Below, piece by piece: positions 6,705 through 11,205 of a DNA stretch of 11,205 bases (positions within the stretch are counted from its first letter, which is position 1; every line of letters starts with the position of its first letter). The notes below the pieces were generated by a model. The model searched no databases. It was given only the letters and a program-made list of their open reading frames with translations, and was not told the DNA's origin. Made by a program: the position numbers and the translations under genes. This DNA comes from Bacteroidales bacterium (GTDB lineage Bacteria > Bacteroidota > Bacteroidia > Bacteroidales > JAGOPY01): the NCBI GenBank assembly GCA_030638325.1, contig DAOWEV010000061.1:1-11205 (forward strand), written 5' to 3'.

Positions 6705-6754
6705 TTTAAATCGATTTCAAATAACTACTTCATTACGGTTGTTTAAATCGATTT
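6705..6754 (+). promoter_or_regulatory. Paired AAATCGATTT operators upstream of the PLP enzyme
   Basis: The 13-bp sequence TTTAAATCGATTT occurs at 6705-6717 and 6742-6754, 37 bp apart start to start. Each copy contains the perfect 10-bp palindrome AAATCGATTT, as expected for a dimeric regulator. The second copy lies just upstream of the likely -7 box. The regulator is unknown. Confidence 0.45.
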
Positions 6755-6756
6755 TG

Positions 6757-6764
6757 TAATTTTA
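6757..6764 (+). promoter_or_regulatory. Likely -7 box of the PLP-enzyme gene
   Basis: TAATTTTA matches TAnnTTTG except for the last base. A TTG at 6739-6741 could serve as the -33 element. It lies 37 nt upstream of the ATG at 6802. Confidence 0.35.
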
Positions 6765-6801
6765 TCCGGCTGTTAATCTGAAAAAATCAATACAAAATAT
6801 C

Positions 6802-8265
6802 ATGACTGCAAAAGGAAAACAATTTTACCTTGACGCTGCACAGCGGTCGGCAGAATGGCACAAAGATTACATCCGGAAGATGAAACAATGCCGTTTTGAT
6901 ACCATCGCTGTGCATGGCGTCTATTCTATGCAGGAATCCCTGGATTTTAACCAGGGATCCATCATAGAACCCATGTACATGTCTACATCCCAGACTTATC
7001 GCGATTCGGATGAGATGGAAGCCGCCCTGGGGTATGAGATACCCACCTGGTGTTATTCGCGCATTGCCAACCCGAGTATGTTTTATTTGGAAGGGGTGCT
7101 GGCTCTCCTGGAGGGATATGGCTCGGATGCGGATACCTCATGCGTGGCCACTTCATCAGGCATGGCTGCCATCCATAGCGCCGTGGAAGAGTTTCTGGTG
7201 GTGGATCCGAAAAAACCCGGTCAGAAGATAAACTTCGTGGCTACCTGCCAGGTTTATGGAGGTACTTTTCAACAGTTTGCCATCCGGAAAGACCAGGAAC
7301 GTAACATCGAATGGCGGAAAGTCATCAACTCGCATGATATTGATGAATGGGTTTCCCTGATCGATGAAAACACCCGTTTCCTGTATGGTGAGATGCCCAG
7401 CAATCCCGGACAGGCCTTCTTCGACCTGGAAAAAGTGGCCCAAATTGCCCATGCACATAATCTTCCGATGATCGTGGATGCTACCGTGGCATCACCTGCC
7501 CTGATGAGGCCCATTGAATGGGGCGCGGATATCGTGGTGCAGTCAGTGACCAAATCACTCATGACCAGCGGCTTCGGGATTGGCGGAGCAGTGATCGCAC
7601 GCAAAAACCTAATCTCCAACATTGATAATGATGAGATGAAGGCCGATTTTGCCATGTACCTGAAAGCCCTTCCAAACCGTGATAACGGCCCGAATATCTC
7701 ACCCATGAATGCCATTTTGGCCCTGAATGATGTACGTTTGTTGCGGACACGCATGGACCTTTGCAGTCGCAATACAATGAAAGTTACTGAATTCTTAAGC
7801 CGGCATAAACATATCGAACAGGTCGATTACCTTGGAATGAAAGATCATCCCCTGCACGAACTTGCAAGCAAATATATGGTTCTTGTCGACTCGGAATATG
7901 ATGAACTGTATAATGAGAAGGTAAACAGGTATGGACACCTGATGTCATTCAGGGTTAAAGGCGGGGCACAGGCAACACGTGATGTGTTTGATGCATTCCA
8001 AAGGATTTGGCGGGCAACCGACCTTGGCCGTATCAAATCGGTAGCCACCATTCCTGCCATATCAACACATTCACAACAGGGTGAAGAAGGCAGGAAGATC
8101 TCAGACATCCCTCTAAACCTGGTCCGCCTCTGCGTAGGCGCTGAGCACCCCGATGATGTCATCGCCGACCTTGAACAATCGCTGGCAGTCCTCGACGGGA
8201 AAAAGATCTATGTAAGCTCTCCGGAGTTTTCTGCCGGGGGGGCTTCCTCTGCTACCTTGAGGTAG
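6802..8265 (+). CDS. Cys/Met metabolism PLP-dependent enzyme
   Basis: The gene encodes 487 residues, longer than the usual 380-430 for this family, with about 30 extra N-terminal residues. Features of the cystathionine gamma-synthase/O-acetylhomoserine sulfhydrylase fold are clear: YSRIANPS at 85-92, ATSSGMAAIHSAVEE at 116-130 for the cofactor phosphate, VYGGTFQ at 151-157, MPSNPGQ at 198-204, VDATVASP with Asp226, SVTKSLMTS with PLP-binding Lys251, and a C-terminal VRLCVGAEHPDDVIADLEQSL with the substrate-carboxylate arginine. Such cytoplasmic enzymes do gamma-replacement or gamma-elimination on activated homoserine, cystathionine or methionine. The exact reaction cannot be decided. The gene lies upstream of thrC and thrH, which supports homoserine or methionine metabolism. 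A perfect 6-bp hairpin (8251-8266) covers its stop codon. The start at 6802 is preceded by an A-rich leader. Confidence 0.85.
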   Translation: MTAKGKQFYLDAAQRSAEWHKDYIRKMKQCRFDTIAVHGVYSMQESLDFNQGSIIEPMYMSTSQTYRDSDEMEAALGYEIPTWCYSRIANPSMFYLEGVLALLEGYGSDADTSCVATSSGMAAIHSAVEEFLVVDPKKPGQKINFVATCQVYGGTFQQFAIRKDQERNIEWRKVINSHDIDEWVSLIDENTRFLYGEMPSNPGQAFFDLEKVAQIAHAHNLPMIVDATVASPALMRPIEWGADIVVQSVTKSLMTSGFGIGGAVIARKNLISNIDNDEMKADFAMYLKALPNRDNGPNISPMNAILALNDVRLLRTRMDLCSRNTMKVTEFLSRHKHIEQVDYLGMKDHPLHELASKYMVLVDSEYDELYNEKVNRYGHLMSFRVKGGAQATRDVFDAFQRIWRATDLGRIKSVATIPAISTHSQQGEEGRKISDIPLNLVRLCVGAEHPDDVIADLEQSLAVLDGKKIYVSSPEFSAGGASSATLR

Positions 8266-8288
8266 CGTGTTGGTAATGCGGTTGTAAT

Positions 8289-8321
8289 ACCATTGAAATA
8301 CTATTAAATTACTAATGAGAA
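8289..8321 (+). repeat. Degenerate units of the 11-bp repeat
   Basis: Three 11-bp units (8289-8299, 8300-8310, 8311-8321) resemble ACYATTGAATK, the last one poorly. They lie 23 bp after the stop of the PLP enzyme. The clean array of the same repeat in the same orientation is at 8601-8688, beyond the inserted element. Confidence 0.55.
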
Positions 8322-8341
8322 TCAAGGGTTGAGATTTTATT

Positions 8342-8581
8342 TAACCACAAAGGCACACAAAGTATTTCACAAAGTACTTCACAAAGTATCAAAGAAAAAA
8401 TTTGATTCTTATGATTATAGAAAATATTTCAAATGGCACAAATACTCACTTATTTGAAGCTTTCAGGATGTAAGTTAGGCTTATGGCAAACTTTAGCCAG
8501 AAATTTGAAAGATGGTATTAACGGGTAGTTCTTTAGTCCTTAGTGTAACTTTGTGATATCCTTTGTGCACCTTTGTGGTAA
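8342..8581. mobile_element. MITE-like element with CACAAAG inverted ends
   Basis: Bases 8342-8362 match the reverse complement of 8561-8581 at 18 of 21, and similarity continues inward to about 8375 and 8548. The left side includes three 12-bp units of CACAAAGTAYTT type (8356-8391). The interior carries a decayed GxxExxP-like coding fragment. No transposase is present, so any movement would need help from elsewhere. I recall CACAAAG-type repeats as common intergenic elements in Bacteroidota, but this was not searched. Confidence 0.55.
8433..8536 (+). pseudogene. GxxExxP-family protein, C-terminal remnant
   Basis: Reading from 8433 gives MAQILTYLKLSGCKLGLW, then NLKDGIN and a stop. This resembles the C terminus of GxxExxP proteins (AQLLTYLKLSGLKLGLLINFN, then LLKDGIKRVV). 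Adding one base near 8520-8521 restores DGIKRVVL followed by a stop at 8534-8536, as expected for a frameshifted copy. The LINFN segment is scrambled, and the N-terminal two thirds of the usual protein of about 125 residues are missing. Family function is not well established; the fold is thought to be nuclease-like. It lies inside the inverted-repeat element 8342-8581. Confidence 0.6.
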
Positions 8582-8600
8582 AAAAAAGAAGCTTATTTCA

Positions 8601-8688
8601 ACCATTGAATTACTATTGAATTACCATTGAATGACTATTGAATGACTATTGAATGACCATCGAATGACTATTGAATGAATATTGAATT
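8601..8688 (+). repeat. 11-bp tandem repeat array (8 units) abutting thrC
   Basis: Eight consecutive 11-bp units of ACYATTGAATK run from 8601 to 8688, with only a few substitutions and no indels. The array ends 10 bp before the preferred thrC start and supplies the alternative start at 8675. One repeat per helical turn could place protein sites on one face of the DNA, and copy-number change would alter thrC leader spacing; both are inferences. There are no spacers, so it is not a CRISPR. Confidence 0.9.
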
Positions 8689-8698
8689 ACTTTTAATC

Positions 8699-10072
8699 AT
8701 GAAAAACCCCATAAAATTCTACTCCACCAACCAAAACGCCGAACTCCTGAGTTTCAGGGAGGCATTGCTGAAAGGTCTTGCACCGGATAAGGGATTGTAT
8801 ATGCCTGAATGGATACCGCAGGTGTCAGCAGGTGAGATAAGATCGTTTGCCGAAAAGCCATATTATGAAATAGCTTACGAGGTTACGAGGAAATTCCTGG
8901 CAGGGGAGATCCCCGACGATGACCTGATGTGGGTGGTAAAAGATGCCTATGATTATGATGTCCCACTTGAACCGGTATTTGAAAAGAAATATGTAATGCG
9001 ACTGGATTGTGGGCCTACCGCCTCCTTCAAGGATTTTGCCGCCCGGATGATGGGGCGCCTGATGCAGTATTACATAGAGCAGGAGAACCGGGATCTGCTG
9101 ATCTTAACGGCCACTTCAGGCGATACCGGAAGCGCTATAGCCAACGCATTCTATGGCCTGGATAATATCAAGGTGGTGGTGCTGTTCCCGGAAAAGGAGG
9201 TCACCCCGCGGCAGCGCAAACAGATGACTACCCTCGGTAAAAATGTCCGGGTTATTTCAGTGACCGGTAAATTTGACGATTGCCAGGTATTGGTCAAAGA
9301 AGCATTTACCGACCCCGGGCTTTCGTACCTGAACCTGTCATCGGCCAATTCCATCAATATCGGACGACTGGTACCGCAGATCGTATACTATTTCTATGCC
9401 TTTGCCAAACTCAGAACAGGCAATGATGACGATGATGTGATCTTTTCAGTCCCCTCCGGTAATTTCGGGGATATGATGGGAGGCATGCTGGCCATGAGAA
9501 TGGGATTGCCTGTAAAAAGGTTTATCAGTGCCGTGAACGAGAATGACGAGTTCCCGGTGTACCTTTCAGGCGGGGAATACAAAAAGACAGAACCTTCAAA
9601 GAATTGCATCTCCAGCGCAATGAATGTGGGCCATCCCAGTAACCTGGCGAGACTGGTGGCACTCTATGGCGGGATCATGGATGAGAAGGGAAACATCAGC
9701 CGGCAGGCCGACCTGAAGCTTATGCAGAAGGAAATATATTCGGTCAGTATCAACGATAACCAAACCAGGCAAACCATAAAAGATGCCTGGCAGCGGTATA
9801 ATCTATTACTGGAGCCTCATGGAGCAGTCGGCTGGGCCGGACTTCAGAGTTTCCTGAAAGAGGAGGGAGATAAATACCCGCCAGACCAGCTTTACGTGTC
9901 CCTGGAGACGGCTCACCCGGCCAAGTTCCCGGAAGAGATCAACCGCATCCTTGGCATCCAGCCAGACCTGCCACCCAGCTTAGAAGGCATTGAGGATAAA
10001 GAAGAAATGTTTGATCATATCGAGAATGACTATGGGAGGTTTAAGGAATACCTGGTGGAGAACTATAAGTAA
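8699..10072 (+). CDS. thrC: Threonine synthase
   Basis: The protein has 457 residues from the ATG at 8699. A longer frame starts at 8675, but those eight residues (MNIELLLI) are encoded by the 11-bp repeat array. The family N terminus begins like MKNPIKFYSTNQNAELLSFREALLKGLAPDKGLYMPEW, so 8699 is preferred. PTASFKDFAARMM contains the PLP-binding lysine (residue 111), and TATSGDTGSA at about 138-147 holds the cofactor phosphate. SVPSGNFGDMMGGMLA and PHGAVGWAGL are further typical threonine synthase segments. It converts O-phosphohomoserine to threonine and phosphate in the cytoplasm, the last step of threonine synthesis. The downstream thrH may supply the substrate. No clear promoter is seen other than repeats. 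Confidence 0.95.
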   Translation: MKNPIKFYSTNQNAELLSFREALLKGLAPDKGLYMPEWIPQVSAGEIRSFAEKPYYEIAYEVTRKFLAGEIPDDDLMWVVKDAYDYDVPLEPVFEKKYVMRLDCGPTASFKDFAARMMGRLMQYYIEQENRDLLILTATSGDTGSAIANAFYGLDNIKVVVLFPEKEVTPRQRKQMTTLGKNVRVISVTGKFDDCQVLVKEAFTDPGLSYLNLSSANSINIGRLVPQIVYYFYAFAKLRTGNDDDDVIFSVPSGNFGDMMGGMLAMRMGLPVKRFISAVNENDEFPVYLSGGEYKKTEPSKNCISSAMNVGHPSNLARLVALYGGIMDEKGNISRQADLKLMQKEIYSVSINDNQTRQTIKDAWQRYNLLLEPHGAVGWAGLQSFLKEEGDKYPPDQLYVSLETAHPAKFPEEINRILGIQPDLPPSLEGIEDKEEMFDHIENDYGRFKEYLVENYK

Positions 10073-10147
10073 TTTGGCAGTAAAATGTAATTATTTATCT
10101 GTGACATCTATTTCATCAGTGTTAAATAAATCACTATAGTAGAATAT

Positions 10148-10289
10148 CTAAATCCGAATACCTAAATCCTAAACAATACCAAATGACAAAAGCACAAAAT
10201 TCAAAACCGTGTGTTCTTATAGTTTTAAACATTGGAAAATTTGAATTTTGACATTGTTTAGGATTTAGAAATTAGTGCTTAGGATTTAT
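10148..10289. repeat. Inverted-repeat element between thrC and thrH
   Basis: A perfect 16-bp inverted pair (10162-10177 with 10253-10268, CTAAATCCTAAACAAT) is flanked by outer copies of TAAATCC (10149-10155, and inverted at 10282-10288). An inner pair, CAAAATTCAAA, is at 10195-10205 and 10240-10250. The AT-rich middle has no coding potential. It looks like a non-autonomous, hairpin-forming dispersed repeat; it fills most of the thrC-thrH gap. Confidence 0.7.
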
Positions 10290-10349
10290 ATAAAGAAAAC
10301 GTTCGTATAATATAAGGCACCCAAATAGTTACTTTAAAATAAAGAATTT

Positions 10350-10949
10350 ATGTATGTAATTTGTTCAGACCTCGAAGGCGTTTTTGTTCCGGAAGTGTGG
10401 ATCAATGTAGCAGAAAAGACCGGGATCAGCATATTGAGAAAGACAACCCGGGATGAACCCGATTATGATAAGCTCATGAAGTGGCGTATCGGGATCCTGA
10501 AAGAACATGGCTTGAAATTGAAGGATATCCAGGATGTGATTGCCCTGATAAAACCACTTGAAGGCGCTAATGAGTTTATTGACTGGATTAAACACCGTTC
10601 CCAACTGATCGTTGTCTCCGACACCTTTGCCCAGTTTGCCGATCCCCTGATGGATCAGTTGGACAGGCCAACGCTTTTTTGCCACGAGCTGGTGATCGAT
10701 GGTGAAAATAATATTGTGGGTTATAAAATACGGCAGCCTGATCCTAAAAGAAAAGTTGTGGAGGCCTTGCAAAGCCTGAAATATAAAGTGATCGCCTTTG
10801 GCGATTCTTACAATGATACCAGCATGCTCAACCAGGCAGATGTCGGGATATTGTTCCGGCCCCCGGACAACGTGATCCGGGATTTCCCCCACCTGCCTGT
10901 AACGCAGAATTACAAAGAACTGAGGCAGTTGCTGGAGAAATATATTTAG
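10350..10949 (+). CDS. thrH: ThrH: phosphoserine phosphatase/homoserine phosphotransferase
   Basis: The gene encodes 199 residues of a HAD-superfamily enzyme close in pattern to Pseudomonas ThrH. Motif I is DLEGVFVPEVW with Asp7 and Glu9; motif II is VVSDTF with Ser90; the motif III lysine/arginine lie in QPDPKRKVVEAL; motif IV is AFGDSYNDTSML with Asp152 and Asp156. Also conserved are EKTGI near 22-26, TTRDEPDYDKLM at 32-43, HGLKLKDIQ, and GILFRPPDNVIRDFP. Pseudomonas ThrH dephosphorylates phosphoserine and can transfer the phosphate to homoserine, bypassing the ATP-dependent homoserine kinase ThrB. Its place downstream of thrC, which uses O-phosphohomoserine, supports that role here. A repeat-rich gap of 277 bp separates it from thrC, so co-transcription is uncertain. 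Confidence 0.88.
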   Translation: MYVICSDLEGVFVPEVWINVAEKTGISILRKTTRDEPDYDKLMKWRIGILKEHGLKLKDIQDVIALIKPLEGANEFIDWIKHRSQLIVVSDTFAQFADPLMDQLDRPTLFCHELVIDGENNIVGYKIRQPDPKRKVVEALQSLKYKVIAFGDSYNDTSMLNQADVGILFRPPDNVIRDFPHLPVTQNYKELRQLLEKYI

Positions 10950-10980
10950 GATCTTTAATTGCTGACGCACTTGAGGGAAA

Positions 10981-11008
10981 GTCGGAAGTCCGAAGACCGA
11001 AGTTGAAA
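10981..11008. repeat. Heptanucleotide tandem repeat (4 x 7 bp)
   Basis: Four 7-bp units run GTCGGAA, GTCCGAA, GACCGAA and GTTGAAA (10981-11008), degenerating toward the right. The array begins 31 bp after the thrH stop. The period equals that of the arrays at 163-197 and 6595-6622, but the sequence is unrelated. Confidence 0.7.
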
Positions 11009-11059
11009 GCAATTTTACTTTTGGCTTTTAAAAAAAATCTCAAATTGTTAATCGTTAAT

Positions 11060-11091
11060 CGATATTCAAATAAAACGATATTTTCGATATT
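11060..11091. repeat. Three CGATATT copies in AT-rich DNA
   Basis: CGATATT occurs at 11060-11066, 11076-11082 and 11085-11091 in an AT-rich stretch. It may be part of a control region for something beyond the window, but no promoter can be named. The rest of 11009-11166 holds no gene that I can support. Confidence 0.3.
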
Positions 11092-11166
11092 ACCGACAAA
11101 CTCTAACTGATAATAATGGCTAAATATTGTTTTGATGTGCTGGGATTAAATATAAACTTAGCCAAA

Positions 11167-11205
11167 AATCCCGAAGGGATTGAACAATAATAACCGTATG
11201 CGAAG
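11167..11205. repeat. REP-like palindrome cut by the window edge
   Basis: AATCCC-GAA-GGGATT (11167-11181) is a perfect 6-bp hairpin with a 3-nt loop. After a short AT spacer, CCGTATGCGAAG begins what looks like a second hairpin arm that runs off the window. This two-hairpin layout resembles REP-type repeats that I recall from Bacteroidota intergenic regions; not searched. Confidence 0.4.

Noticed and set aside
8251..8266. Terminator hairpin at the end of the PLP-enzyme gene
   Set aside because: The 6-bp stem is perfect but no T tract follows; it overlaps the stop codon and may be chance.
8601..8688. CRISPR array
   Set aside because: Units are contiguous 11-mers without spacers, and no cas genes are near.
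8675..8698. Longer thrC start encoding MNIELLLI
   Set aside because: These codons come from the 11-bp repeat array, and the family N terminus starts at MKNP (8699).
10365..11012. 215-residue minus-strand ORF over thrH
   Set aside because: Antisense shadow of ThrH, which has all HAD motifs on the plus strand.
11116..11190. 24-codon ORF (MAKYCFDVLGLN...) near the right end
   Set aside because: Its 3' half is the REP-like palindrome; no recognised family and no clear promoter.

Overview
The window looks like chromosomal DNA of a Bacteroidota bacterium. The evidence is the TAnnTTTG-type -7 boxes upstream of genes, A-rich leaders with almost no Shine-Dalgarno sites, a small secreted protein with a carboxypeptidase-regulatory-like fold, and many short intergenic repeats. 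Family calls come from reading the translations, not from database searches.

Layout. Bases 1-158 hold the 3' remnant of a MORN/YwqK-like gene. Bases 159-380 hold a 7-bp repeat array, a minus-strand terminator and duplicated leader fragments. A small secreted protein is encoded on the minus strand (381-755). It diverges from a phosphate-selective porin (955-2160) across a 199-bp region with mirrored, 11-bp-phased TTAA repeats resembling Pho boxes. Downstream of the porin lies a complete high-affinity phosphate system, pstS-pstC-pstA-pstB-phoU (2273-6511). After it come a Cys/Met-metabolism PLP enzyme (6802-8265), threonine synthase thrC (8699-10072) and a ThrH-type HAD phosphatase/phosphotransferase (10350-10949). 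The window ends in repeats.

How the genes work together. The porin would admit phosphate through the outer membrane, lipoprotein PstS would bind it, PstC/PstA/PstB would import it, and PhoU would link transport to signalling. The PhoB/PhoR two-component pair is not in this window. The second half concerns the homoserine branch: ThrH can make O-phosphohomoserine, ThrC converts that to threonine, and the PLP enzyme probably acts on an activated homoserine or a sulfur amino acid.

Most unusual points. (1) A long imperfect inverted repeat ends 5 bp before the pstS start on one side and begins right after the phoU stop on the other, so it brackets exactly the five-gene pst-phoU block. (2) The divergent porin promoter region carries the same 16-bp box on opposite strands, each 32 bp from its own -7 box. 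(3) The gap before thrC holds a decayed GxxExxP-family gene fragment between inverted repeats, itself set inside an 11-bp minisatellite that runs to the thrC start. (4) Three heptanucleotide arrays of unrelated sequence share an exact 7-bp period.
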